From NCBI RefSeq assembly GCF_907164915.1, contig NW_025919589.1, forward strand, positions 85,040 to 149,039: a stretch of 64,000 nucleotides of DNA. Reading direction: 5' to 3'. Both the position numbers and the translations under genes were made by a program. Shown here piece by piece: positions 45,680-57,227 of the stretch. The DNA is from Impatiens glandulifera (lineage: Eukaryota; Streptophyta; Magnoliopsida; Ericales; Balsaminaceae). Every line of letters begins with the position of its first letter. The first letter of the stretch is position 1. The notes beneath the pieces were generated by a model. It had not been told where the DNA came from. It did no database searches and was given only the letters and a program-made list of their open reading frames with translations.

Positions 45680-45895
45680 ATCAACCGTCAATTTAAAACG
45701 GTCAATTTAAAACGGTCAATAGAGAGTTTCTCCTTTAACGAGAAAATCTAAATTAAAACAGAGAATTTCTCCCTTTAACGAGAAAATCTAAACCAATATC
45801 AACCGTCAATTTAAAACGGATAATTCCTCTTTTAACGAGAAAATCTAAACTTTAAAACAGAGAATTTCTCCCTTTAACGATAAAATCTAAACAAG
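45680..45895. repeat. Imperfect tandem repeats in the Copia-E leader
   Basis: Repeats of AACCGTCAATTTAAAACGG, and of GAATTTCTCCCTTTAACGA followed by GAAAATCTAAA, alternate two to three times with ~100-bp spacing. Confidence 0.8.
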
Positions 45896-46800
45896 AATCT
45901 AATTATCCATAAATCTAGTAAACCTTATTAAATAATATCATAAATCTTTATATTCTGTAATTAGTTATTCCATATTATTGGAAAAATCAATATATCCATA
46001 TATTCCGAAATCATTGAAAAGAGAAAATTCAAAATATTCTTTTAATCTTAATGGTAAAATTCAAATATCCCTTAATTTATTAACATATATATTCGATTAT
46101 CAAAATCAATATATTTATTAATCCAAAAAAAACATATTTTTAAATAATCTATAAATAAATTCATGCATATATATTCTTGAAATATACATAAATCTAGGAA
46201 TCTTATATCTTAATGATAATTGCTTAACCTTAATCTATCGTCAAGTCAATCTTGATGATATGTATAACTGTTACTCTTTAAATGTAAAATCTTTATATTA
46301 TCGTACTTTGATAACATGTTTTTAAATAATTTATAAATAATTCAAGCATATATATATATATAATCCGAATAACATACATGCTTTGAAATTATCTATCCCT
46401 GAAACTAGGGATCTTATCTTAATAATATAATAACTAATCAAAATAGATAATTATAATATATCTTAAATCAATCTTAATTAATCTTAATTGATATATAATC
46501 GTTCCTCTTTAACAAGACTTAACAAGAGAATCTTAAATATACATATATAGGAACTTAACCGATATAATCTAAATATCCATATATAGGAACTTAACCGATA
46601 GAGAGAATCTTAATATTCATAAATCTATGATAAATCTTTATACCAAATTTATTTCAAATTATCACAAATTAATATATATATATATATATTCCTAATAACA
46701 TGCTTTAAATATGAATTGCATGCATATAAATTGCATGCATATATATCTACACCGATATAATTTTCTCATATAATTAAATTAGGATGGCTCTGATACCAAT

Positions 46801-47231
46801 TGTTAGAATTATCCTAATTTAATATGTGAGAAATTAAAATCTTGAATGCGGCGGAAGCGTACCTTAATTAATCGCATGAATCTTCTCTTTCCTTGTAATA
46901 GAAAAAGTCTTAAATCTTTCATTTGATGAGTAAGTCAACAGATTTCTCTCTCTGTTGATGGGGACGCAAAGGAGAATCGACATTACTTCAAATGGGGACC
47001 ATTACCGTTACATATAACCAACAATAAGTTAGTTATTATAGTTTGACAATTTCTAATTTAGCCCCTTCATAAAATTAGAAATGTCACTTAGGTATCCTCA
47101 CTTTATATTCATGATAAATACACCCATAAGCCATAAACTTAATTTCACATTAGATCACATTATTTTGGCTTATATTAAATATGACATATGTATAATTATT
47201 TATTATACAAGTGACCCTAAAAATTCCAACA
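46801..47231 (-). repeat. Copia-E 5' LTR
   Basis: 431 bp with TG...CA ends on the element strand. Start codon and splice donor at 46877-46861 (ATGCGATTAATTAAG then GTACGC). Confidence 0.8.
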
Positions 47232-47994
47232 TTAGTTTCTAGAAACGACTCTTAACTGTAGAGTTTTTATGGTTATTATTTATTCGAAAAATAAAATAAA
47301 TATAACAGATTTTGGTTGGAAGTATTTTAGTGTGGCCAATAAATATTTTATTTTTTAAATTTAAACGATTTAAAACATAATTAAAAAGTTTGAAGTGATA
47401 AGAAATGTTTAGATCATTTTCATAGAGTTGTTATTATATTTTATTTAAAAAAAAATCCACTTAATCAATGACGGAATCATTTGAAAGGTATGGGCTTAGA
47501 TTTGTTTATTTTTTTTCCTTGTCTTATATGCATGTGACATATTGATTATTCATTATGAACCTACTGGTTCACATTTTGTCTTGTTATTATCTTCAAATTT
47601 ATTCAAATTTATTAAGAAATATATAATATTATTATGTATACATGTGAAGTGAAGTACGGTAAACTTGCAAATAGTTATAATTTGTCTTAATCTTGAAATA
47701 TTTTTAATTATTTAATTTACTTATAAATAATAGTTTAGTAAAATGTTAAAAGTGCAAATATTCATTGTCACAAAGTTTAATCCTCGTTAGTTGTAATGAA
47801 TTAAAATGAAATTAAAATAACTATAAATATTATACCTTAATTTAAAATAATTAACTCAATAATATTATAAGAATCCTTACATATATATTATTTTTACATT
47901 TTATCATTAATTCATATATCAATTAAATACTTAAAATTCAGATAATTTTATTTAAAATTATTTATTTATTTTCGTACTTTCAACAATTTTATCA
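47232..47994. other. AT-rich spacer, no gene seen
   Basis: No supported coding frame. Confidence 0.6.
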
Positions 47995-48630
47995 CTTGAA
48001 ATTAGGGTTAGATCGGTACGGTATACCTTAATATTTTATCCATACCTTATACGTTACCTAAAATTTCGGTATGCAAAAAATGCATACCTTTACCTTACAT
48101 TGATTTCGGTATACCTTGTTTCGATATACCTTAATTTCGGTATACAAAAAATTTATACCTTTACTTTACCTTAATTTCGGCATACCTTATTTTCGGTACG
48201 GTATCAGTATTATACATTTGATACCTAAAAAATATATTAATTTAAAAAAAAATCAATTCCACCGGTAAGGTAGAGATTGCATATATGGAATAATATTTCA
48301 ATATAATTATATTTTGATATTATTCAAAAATTATATTTCTATAATTAAATTAATTTCAAATCTATTTAATTATTTCCTTATAAGTATTATATATATATAT
48401 ATTTATATATATATATATTAACTTATCAATACTATTTCGGTATTTTGGTATATCTCGATATACCAAAATTTTAAAAATCTCATGCATTTACCATACAATT
48501 AATTACGGTATCGGTATCATACCTTACCTTTTTTTCGGTATACTTTAAAAGTCGATATTTTCGATATATTACGGTACAGTATTTTCGATATACCTTTAAT
48601 ATCGGTAATTTTCCCCACCCTACTTGAAAT
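47995..48630. mobile_element. Non-autonomous hAT element with 8-bp target duplication
   Basis: The element runs 48003-48622 (620 bp). It begins TAGGGTTAGATCGGT and ends in the reverse complement of TAGGGTGGGG. It is flanked by exact 8-bp direct repeats cttgaaat (47995-48002 and 48623-48630), the duplication length of hAT. There is no transposase. The interior is packed with at least ten versions of TTTCGGTATACCTT in both orientations, which look like subterminal transposase-binding repeats. It would need transposase from an autonomous relative. Confidence 0.85.
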
Positions 48631-48910
48631 ATAGGATTGACACATCCTAGAAGAACTTAATCGGTTCACAGAAATAAAAATGATAATTAATACTTAATTT
48701 AATTTAAATTTATTAACTACTTTCAAATAAACTCACTAGGATAATTAAGTGGTATGAGACATGTTCCAAAACAATAAGAAGATTTGAACCCTCATGAATC
48801 CCATTAGGGTCGTAATTTCTAATCCGTCACAAAAACACGATCATAACCAAACACATACAATCATGTTAGAATAATGTATATTTGAGTTCAGGTCAAAATC
48901 ATTGGATTTA
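48631..48910. other. Short spacer, nothing recognised
   Basis: No gene seen. Confidence 0.5.
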
Positions 48911-48914
48911 AAAG

Positions 48915-49240
48915 GAATCACGATCGGCACAGGCGGCACGATCGACACGGCGATACGATAGGCACAAGAAGAAAGGCACAGACAACACAATATTGTTCTG
49001 CACCGTAAGTCATCAAATCGGCATCGAAATCATCATTAATCAAAGGAAGCGTCATCGGCACAAGTGACATGACACAATTGGCACGGACGACACAATAGGC
49101 ACAGGCGGCACAGGACGATCGACACGGGCGTCCTAGTATTGTCTTGCGCCGTTCATTAAGTGTTGTTAGTCTAGGGCTTCTTGTACATTTGTAAGCCTCG
49201 TTAGATTTTTCCCTCGATTGCGGTTTACTTTTGATCATCT
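48915..49240. repeat. GGCACA/CGACAC-rich degenerate repeat, possible 5' part of the LINE derivative
   Basis: Words such as GGCACAGGCGGCACGATCGA and GACACGGCGATACGATAGGC recur irregularly in a locally GC-rich patch. Minus-strand open frames here (48918-49238) are Cys- and Arg-rich artefacts of the repeat. It directly precedes the LINE ORF1 region. Confidence 0.4.
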
Positions 49241-49249
49241 CTTAGGGTT

Positions 49250-51290
49250 TCTGCAATTAATTTGTTCCATTACTCTATTTCTGCCATTAAGGGGAAGGAG
49301 AAGAACAAAAGTAATAAATTTAAAGAAGTTAGTGATTTTGTGCTGGAATGAATTAAGGAAGTAGCAGTCAAAGAATTTGAAAGAATTGTTGAAGAAGTTA
49401 TCAAAGAACAGCAGATCGAATACCAACACAAGTAAGCAATCTACTCCAACTACTGTTGGGAAAATTCTTATTGAAAATAATGCAGGAAAACAAGGGGATA
49501 ACGAAGTATCTTAGAAGATACGCTATAATTAAATATCTAATTTATTTGGGCTTAAGAATCAGATTACAAAACTCCTTATGAATGCCAAAAGGGGAGAAAT
49601 TGTCATCAATAGGGAGAAAACACAGCAGATTACAATTCAACTCAACATCCACTATCTTCAAAACTGGAATCTGCTGAAAAAAGAAGAATATGAAGAAATT
49701 GTTCAATGGTCAGTTGGTACAATGAAGGAGCTGATGAAGACTCCCAAATCTAAGTCATATACTATCAGGAGCAACTCGACATAAAAAACTAATGAAGTTT
49801 AGAAGAACAACAATGCAAAAAAATCAGAAGATAATGCTTATAAAAGGAAAATCTACTTGGGAAATACACAGACAAAAGTGGAGGTACTGAAGTCTCCATT
49901 TGAATTTAAATTACCTACTGAAGTAGAGGAAAAATGTATAAAGAAATGGGAAAATGTAGTTGTGGGAAACTACATAGGAAAAAACAGAGTATCTTTCCCA
50001 ATTACTAAAGATGTACTGTTGAAGCAATAGGAAGAAAAAGGGCTAGAGAAGATTTCAGCAAATGTCCGTGATTTATATTTCCTTAAATTCAATAAGGGAT
50101 CTAATTTAGAGGAAATTCTAGAAATTATATAGGATCCAACTGTATGAAGTTGGAAAAATGGTCCGGAGATTTGAACCTATTGAGTAAGCCAAAAGAAACT
50201 GCACATATATGGTTCAAGCTCTGGAATATACCTGCACATATGTACAATTCTGAAGCCATTAGTCATTTTGCATGTTTATTGGGTAAACCATTATACATGG
50301 ATCCAATTACTGAAGGAGGAGATCACCTATCATTTTCTAGAATTAGCATTGAGTTGCATCTTAGAAGTACACTGCCGAAAAGTATGACAGTAGTAGACAG
50401 AAATGGAAAACCTATTGTCATGGAAATCACTTATGAGTGGAGGCCAGACAAATGCTCTTTCTGCAATACCTTCCAATATGCAAGCCCAAAATGTGATTTG
50501 ACTAAGGAAGAAGATCAGAAAATTCATACAGGTCAGAAAGTAAAGATGCAGGAAAACGAAACAGATGTGGTTATTTTCAAAGAACAAAATGTGGTTAAAG
50601 AACATGAAACAAAAGATAAAGAAAATTATATACAAGAAGAAAACAATATGAAGAAGGAGGTGGACCTCAACCTAATCATGTTGAAGAGATAGTTGAGGAT
50701 TCTTAATCAAATGAAGTTGAAGTGGTTGCTGATGAAAACAGAGAGGAAGATACTCAGGCTAATCAAGAAGAAGAAGAGAATTTCAAGATTGATACAGAGG
50801 AATCTAAAGTTGTTGAGTATTCCAAAGCTGAAACTGAAGTAAAATAAAGACAATAATCTCAAAATTCAAGTTGAAAACAACAATGTGAAGAGCTCAGAAA
50901 TTCTGAAGAATAATTTTTTCTATCAAATAAGAACAAATTCATATAAAGAAAGAAATCAAAATGAGAATATACAGTATCCATCAACCTCTTCAATTCATCC
51001 CTCTTTCATTGCAAGAGAAAGGGGAAGGGGAAGGGGAAGAGGAAGACAATATGAAACATCAGGTTGGTATGAAAATAAAAATCATAATTGAGATAATTAA
51101 GATTTGATACAGTTTGTAATCTTTGTTTGTAATATCTATTTCTTGTATGTTTGATATCTACTAATCAATTGTTCTTTAGGGTCGTTTGATTGTCATTTTT
51201 TAATCATAACTAAGATTTGTTTAGCTTTATTCTTGACCCTCCCACTTTGGGATTTTAATAAGATAATTTTAACCGTTTTCAAAATAAAAA
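49250..51290 (+). mobile_element. LINE derivative with ORF1 and 3' tail but no reverse transcriptase
   Basis: An ORF1-type coding relic (about 49280-51089) is followed directly by a ~200-bp 3' UTR with CTTGACCCTCCCACTTTGGG and TTTAATAAGATAATTTTAACC and an A-rich end. The tail matches those at 25183 and 62424. ORF2 (endonuclease, RT) should lie between ORF1 and the tail but is absent without trace, so this is an internally deleted or half-LINE type of element. Confidence 0.7.
49860..51089 (+). pseudogene. LINE ORF1 (DUF4283-type RNA-binding domain, zinc knuckle, RG tail), broken
   Basis: Frames read KKWENVVVGNYIGKNRVSFP, LEKISANVRDLYFLKFNKGS and LEKWSGDLNLLSK, then IWFKLWNIPAHMYNSEAI, LLGKPLYMDPITEGG and ITYEWRPDKCSFCNTFQYA. 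This is the order of DUF4283 and the knuckle seen in plant LINE ORF1 proteins (YEWKPxxCxxCxxxGHxxxxC). The knuckle has lost its GH (CSFCNTFQYASPKC). A Glu/Lys-rich region follows, and the C-terminus is an Arg-Gly run (ARERGRGRGRGRQYE). Stops at about 50028, 50131 and 50141 and later frameshifts kill it. ORF1 protein normally coats LINE RNA. Confidence 0.75.
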
Positions 51291-52013
51291 TAAAAATCAG
51301 GTCGATCTGTTTAGCTGATTAATAAACATGTCACGATCAGATCGAACTCAAATAATTCAAAGTAAACCCGTCAACTCGTTTACAATTTTATTTTTTAGGG
51401 TTTTTGTGTTCTTACTTTTCTATTTATTTTATTTTGTAGAATTTTTTTAAAATGTATTTGTGATTAAATTTTATTAATCTTTTGTATTAATATCATTTTA
51501 ATCTAAAATAGAGATTTGATACTAATTATATTGGGTTAAATCAAGTTGAGTTTGAATTGTGTCGGTTATTCATGTTGGGTTCAAACTCGAACTCGTATAT
51601 GTCAGAATGATTCAAGTTCATGTCAGATGACAATTTTTTACTCAAATTATTAAATAAGACAGGGTCAAGTTAATTTCATATTGCAAATTATATTAAATTT
51701 GGCCCCCCTAATTAATACAACTTAACATCAATTGACTACTTGCAACCTACTACCTGCTTCCTACTTTCTACATTAAAATACATCTAAGGTCTAAATAATT
51801 AAAATGATAATAATTTTTTTCTCTTTTTTTAGTCTATATGAAACCTGACATGTTAATTATAGTCATAATTTTGACTCTTATTTTTAAATGACTCACCGCC
51901 CTCCCTCTTGTTATATATATTAAATTATTTGAAAGTGTTGAATCAATCATAATTTGTACATTTATATAGTTCCACAGCCAGGCTTCATGATCTAACACAT
52001 TTTGGGTCTCAAC
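51291..52013 (+). promoter_or_regulatory. Upstream region of the CYP716-like gene
   Basis: No gene. A TTATATATAT stretch at 51911-51920, about 95 bp before the start codon, is the best TATA candidate. Nothing else is distinctive. Confidence 0.35.
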
Positions 52014-53640
52014 ATGGACTACATCTACTCCTCTTTCATTGTTCTTATCTCTTTTGCCATCCCAATTTTGGTGAAACTTTTAAGTCATAGAAAAAGATTG
52101 GAAAAGGAAAAGTTATTACCCCCTGGAACATCCGGCTGGCCTTTCATTGGCCAAACATTAGAGTTTCTAGCTGCCGGGTGGAATGGTCATCCCGAAAAGT
52201 TCATATTCAATCACATTAAAAAGTATGGCTCACTCATCTTTAGGTCACACTTGGCTGGATCCCCAACCATAGTATTCTGTGGACCAGATGCCAATAAGTT
52301 CTTATTCTCAAATGAGAATAAACTTGTCCAATCATGGTGGCCAGATACAATCAACAAGATATTCCCTTCTTCAACCCAAACATCATCCCATGATGAAACC
52401 ATTAACCTAATGAAGATGCTTCACAGTTTTCTAAAGCCCGATGCATTGCAAGGCTATATCGGATTCATGGACATCATTGCGCAACGCCATTTCGTAACTC
52501 ATTGGGACTCCAAGGATCAAGTCACTGTTTTTCCACTCATGAAAAGCTACACATTTGCGTTGGCTTGTCGCTTGTTCATTAATGTTGAGGACCATGATCA
52601 TGTCGCCAAGTTGGCAGGTCCGTTTGAGAATGTGTTGAGAGGGATCGTGTCGGTTCCAATTAATGTTTGGGGTACAAACTTGAACATTGCCATCAAGGCA
52701 TCTAAGTTGATTAGGAAGGAAATTCTTACTATCATCAACAAGCGAAAGATTGATCTAGCACAAGGAGCAACATCATTTACACAAGACTTTTTGTCGCATA
52801 TGTTGTTGACTAGCGATGAAAATGGTAGTTTTATGAAGGAGACAGACATCGCCGACAAGATCATGGCCTTGTTGATCGGCGGTGACACTGCGAGCTCCGC
52901 TTGTTCTTCGATTGTCAAGTTCCTTGCTCAACTACCAGATATTTATGAAGGGGTTTACAAAGGTATGAATCATTATATTTTTTTTGTTTATAGAAAACAA
53001 AGTTCGAGTCTTCACACCTAGACCATTTACAAACAAAACTGTTAACATAATTTTTTGGAGATGTAAATAAATAGAACAAATGGAAATCTCGAATTCGAAG
53101 GGTCCTGGTGAATTGCTAACATGGGACGACGTCAATAAGATGAAATATTCATGGAGTGTAGCTTGTGAAGCGATGAGACTTGCCCCTCCTATTCAAGGCA
53201 CCTTTAGAGAGGTCATGACCGATTTTGTATATGAAGGCTTCTCAATCACCAAGGGATGGAAGGTGATAATTTAATTTATTATCATCTATGCTTGTTATCC
53301 TTAGTGAAATTTAAAGGGTTTTTTTTTTATTGAGGTGCAGATATATTGGAGTGTGAATTCGACACATAAAAGTGCTGAATATTTTCTTGATCCTGAAAAG
53401 TTTGATGTATCAAGATTTATAGGACAAGTACCCCAACCCTACACCTTTGTTCCCTTTGGTGGTGGGCCGAGGATGTGCCCTGGTAAAGAGTATGCCCGAC
53501 TTCAAATACTTGTTTTTATGCACAATTTGGTGAAGCGATTTAGGTGGGAGATGGTGATTCCGAATGAGAAGTTAATTGTCAATCCTATGTTTAAACCCGA
53601 GAAGGGTCTTCCAATCCGTCTTTATCCTCACTCAAAGTAA
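52014..53640 (+). CDS. CYP716-like cytochrome P450, three exons, 478 aa, altered I-helix
   Basis: Exons 52014-52962, 53075-53262 and 53341-53640 join to 478 codons plus stop, the usual CYP716 length. CYP716A enzymes oxidise triterpene skeletons such as beta-amyrin (often at C-28) at the ER. Visible: N-terminal anchor ([18 protein letters not shown]), hinge [30 protein letters not shown] and FPSSTQTSS (family signatures), ExxR as EAMR, FDVSRF (PERF region), and heme loop [17 protein letters not shown] with Cys425. Two oddities: the I-helix reads [11 protein letters not shown] (residues 286-296), where relatives have LLIGGHDTASSA, a one-codon loss in the oxygen-binding groove. C-helix residue 133 is Met (NLMKML), where relatives have Arg (KLRKLL). 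It starts at the first ATG; the earlier in-frame codons are not ATG. Substrate is unknown. Confidence 0.9.
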
Positions 53641-54929
53641 AGCTTTAAATTATTTTTCACAATTCCGATTATTTTATGATGAATAATTTGGTTACAAAAA
53701 TGAATCACCATCTTTATCCTCACTCAAAGTAAAACTATAACTTAGTTATATGTTTTTTTATTTAAGTTGACATTGTGACAAAAAAAATATATACTAGTTG
53801 AGAAACCTTGCATATATTATTTTGGTTAAATACCAAGAAGAAGAAATTTCAAATTTACAACCCACCTTATAAAAGTTTCTCATATTTACAATTCATAAAC
53901 ATAATCTACTTATGCCTTCAATTTTTGCCACATGTGATAAAATTGGGTAACTAATGTTAAAAAGATCGTCTAAGCATAAAATTTGTTAAAGATTGAATGA
54001 AAAAAATTGGCTACTCGAATGTTCGAAAGAAAGAAGGCCTTAAAAAGTTAAAGAGGTGAAAAATTAAATGATGCATCATGTTCATCTTCCATGTCTCCCT
54101 AAGTACCATCCTTACAAATGTTGTGAGAATGTGTCTTAGAATCCTATAAAGAAATATGAATGCCTAAATCATTCAAACACAATAATAATATATTCACATC
54201 AATATGTTCATAATTCATCTAAATGTTGTAAAATGAATGCAATGCATAACACATAAACATATAAGAATGCAAGAATATAAGTTCATGTGACAAAGATAGG
54301 TAAATGGATAAGTTTCTAGCCAATTATACTTCTTTTCAAGTTAAATCTTTTTAGTTATATACTTTGCAATTTTATCTATCTATCTATCTATCTATCTATC
54401 ATATTTTCTCTCTTTTGATACGAGAGAAGTTTTACCTAATTTATTTTAAGATACTAACAGTAATTGAATTTTTAAGAGTTCTCACTTTATTTTAATTTTA
54501 AACATAAACTAAGAAAAGAAAGAGATCTATGTAAGTGTTTAGTTACAACAACAAAAAATGACTTACACTACTTAATTTTTTACATGCCCACCATACTAAG
54601 ACAGTCTCTATTAGTGAACAATACTTAGACATCAAATTTTTTATTTTCTTTACCTTATAATTAAACTTTCTGGATAATGTCTACTTTGTTTTTTTTAATT
54701 AAGTGTTACATTTTAAGAGAAGAAAAAGGGTAGAGATAAAAGAAAAAAGTAAATAAGGAAAAAAATAAGTTAAGAGCTTGCATTCCACATTCATCTAGAT
54801 TCTAGACCACTAATAAGTAAGTTAGGTGAAATAGTTAAGATATTTATTAAGTTTATTGGTAAGTGGTCTATATGAATGAATAATAGTTAAGATATTTATT
54901 AAGTTTATTGGTAAGTGGTTTATATATAT
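53641..54929. other. CYP716 3' region and intergenic spacer
   Basis: The last coding words CTTTATCCTCACTCAAAGTAA recur in part at 53711-53732, a small downstream duplication of the gene end. A (CTAT)n microsatellite lies at about 54377-54409. A 38-bp direct duplication of ATAGTTAAGATATTTATT lies at 54831-54868 and 54883-54919. No further gene. Confidence 0.7.
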
Positions 54930-54934
54930 TTTTT

Positions 54935-55245
54935 TTCGTACCCTTCGCTAAATGAGAAAATGGGTCAAAACCTATAGGATCGAACCTATGAGACTTAAGA
55001 AATGATATAAAAAACAGGGAAAAAATCATAAAATGGAATAATCGAGAGTCTCGAGTAACTGGCCAAGCCGCTAAGGTAGCTAAAGTAGTGATGAATCCTG
55101 TCAGTAAGACGGGTCCTATAGAAAGTCCGTCTATTCCCAATCTCCAGTGGAAATCAAAAAAATGGATCCATTACGTGATCTTGCTCGTGAGGGTAATGAA
55201 ATTATTTGTGAGGCTGAAAAATGGAGTCCTGAGCTGGCTTATTAA
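54935..55245. other. Plastid DNA insertion: ndhD fragment joined to rbcL fragment
   Basis: On the minus strand 55157-55030 reads [20 protein letters not shown] and [14 protein letters not shown], the beginning of plastid NADH dehydrogenase subunit ND4 (ndhD). On the plus strand 55162-55243 reads LRDLAREGNEII, then EKWSPELA, the C-terminal part of the RuBisCO large subunit (rbcL). The two genes are not neighbours in plastid DNA, so this is a chimeric nuclear plastid insert (NUPT). Neither fragment can be a gene here. The stretch 54935-55029 may also be plastid-derived but was not identified. Confidence 0.8.
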
Positions 55246-55965
55246 TTTTATCTTTGAATTTTAGTAAACTCTATTAATTTAAAAGTATATAATGATGGCA
55301 CCATTTTTCTATGTGACATATGCAATATCATGAATACAAATAAATATTTTGATTTGTTGAAAAAATGGTGATGTTTTATGGACTTTTCACTTTATATTAT
55401 TAACGATGAATTTACTTTTCTGTAATAATATATTAGGAAAATTCATGGAATTTTTGGCCGAATTTTGCAATTGATTATTTTCTGACAGATTTAGCAACAG
55501 TGAATCCGATTAGAAAATGGGTTTATCATTTTCATGTAAATTAGTTATTTTAATAGGTACTACCTAATTTATAAATTTTAAAATAATTATTTTGATTATT
55601 TTTAAATAAATAAATTAAAATATTTAATTAAAGGCCAAAAACCTAATCAAAAAAATTAATTAAATTAATTATTATAATAATTAAAACCTAATTAATTAAG
55701 TATAATGATGAAAGAAAATAAATAAAATTATTTGGAATAATTTTTTTACTCATTTTATTTTAAAATAATTTTAGAAAATTTAAAGAGATTAAAATAAATA
55801 ATTTAGGATAAGATCTAGTACCCATTTTATCTCTAAAAATTATTTATTTAATCCAAAAATATATAAAAAAATTGACTAAATAAATGTCGTATTTATTTTA
55901 AATATTGTGTGTATTTTGAAGATTTAAAAAATAAACCAAAAGGATATATGAAAAATTAATTTCAA
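55246..55965. other. AT-rich spacer, no gene seen
   Basis: No supported feature. Confidence 0.6.
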
Positions 55966-55989
55966 ACACTAAAGTCGAAATACAAAGAA

Positions 55990-57225
55990 ATCACTACAGC
56001 CAAAGCCGCAACTCTTGGATGACCAAGAGTCGCGCCGCACAGGGATCAATTAACGCTCCGTTAACTGAAATGCGATAGAACGACCAAAATGCAACGACGC
56101 GCTGACAGAACCTCTCGCGTCCGCATTTTCGCCCAAAGCGACGTCGTTTCGTTCCCCGATCATCGTCCTCGTCACGCGTCGGATGGATAACCATCCGCAG
56201 CCATCTTTGATTTTTCAAAGATGAAATTTCGTCGTTTATGAACGAATTGACTCTGTTCAAAAGCTGGAATTATCACCCTACTTCGGTGATCATTTCCCCT
56301 ACATCTATAGGCATCAATGATACTTATTCTGACAATTGACCAAAAGAATAACCAAAATGTCATTAATGTCTTTTGACTAATTCAAGTCACTTGACTTTCT
56401 CAACCGACTTCGGGAGGCTATAAATAGCCTCCCTTAACAATTCCTAAGTGAAGAGAGATCATATCAAACCTCAAATCGGGATTTACAAGAAATTCGCCAA
56501 TAATGCTCAAGCTTTCAGATTTTTTAAAATCTTCGTATAAGACCTTAAAACTTAGATTCAGGCATCCATAAAATTTCTGTAAGGTCTAAGGGGTGTTCTC
56601 CAACACTTAGTAAGTTTCCAATCATCTTTTAATTTATACATCCAATTTGAAATTGAAATTTTTATATTTCAGTTTTTGTAAGCTTGTATGTTGACTGGTT
56701 GTTGGATTTTTTTGATTGGAAACCAATCTAATGATCATTTACAGGCTTTTTGTGAAAGCTATGATAGATTAATCGATCTCAAACGAAAAACCCAAATTTA
56801 AATTTGGAAAAATTAAAAAACGGATTTTCTGTTCTTGGGATAATCTTCAAGAACATCATCTTAAAAAGCTTTCCAACATGTTTCTAATGATGTTGGGTAA
56901 CTATGTGGATCATGTTTGATCCGTCCCGATCATGAAAATTTTGATTTCTTGAATTGGTCCAAATGAACAACCAGTGTTCATATTTTGATATCAAACAAAT
57001 ATATAAAGTATAAGGAAGTTGTTGACAAACTCTTTACACTTCATTAATCTCTAAAAACCAAAAACTTAAATTTTGGTTGTTTTGAACAAATTGATAATCA
57101 CCCAAGTCGAATGATACATTGGGATGATGTTTCTAATGTTCCTGGAAGCTTTATGAAGCTACCCAAGCTCTCGGATCAAATGATTCAAGCCTCCATAAAA
57201 ATTGAAAAACCGACAATTTTGATGT
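55990..57225. other. Possible LTR or transposon flank with TATA box
   Basis: A less AT-rich block containing GGAGGCTATAAATAGCCTCC, a TATA box within a 20-bp near-palindrome (about 56413-56432). Structured leader-like text follows up to the GGACCGA minisatellite. It resembles the U3/R part of an LTR, but ends, primer site and coding domains were not found. Minus-strand open frames at 55994-56363 have no recognisable domain. Confidence 0.35.
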
Positions 57226-57227
57226 TC

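Larger units (their letters stand above)
44600..47231 (-). mobile_element. Copia-E: 5' part of a Copia-A/B relative with large internal deletion
   Basis: In element sense: 5' LTR (47231-46801, TGTTGGAATT...ATTCTAACA, 431 bp), primer site TGGTATCAGAGC (46798-46787), a long leader, then directly a relic of the integrase-RT linker (about 44890-44617). That relic parallels the Copia-B sequence around 29600-29880, including an Asn/Asp/Glu-rich stretch. Gag, protease and integrase are missing, as is the 3' end. The leader has the CCAAAG hairpins. The LTR has ATGCGATTAATTAAG followed by GTACGCTTCCGC, the same donor as Copia-A. Confidence 0.75.

Noticed and set aside
48918..49238. Cys-rich minus-strand protein
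   Set aside because: Cysteines arise from reiterated GGCACA words; no conserved spacing or start.
50144..50692. Host zinc-finger protein
   Set aside because: Order of motifs and flanks match LINE ORF1, with a decayed knuckle.
55030..55243. Functional ndhD or rbcL genes
   Set aside because: Short fragments fused in opposite orientation; they are nuclear copies of plastid DNA.
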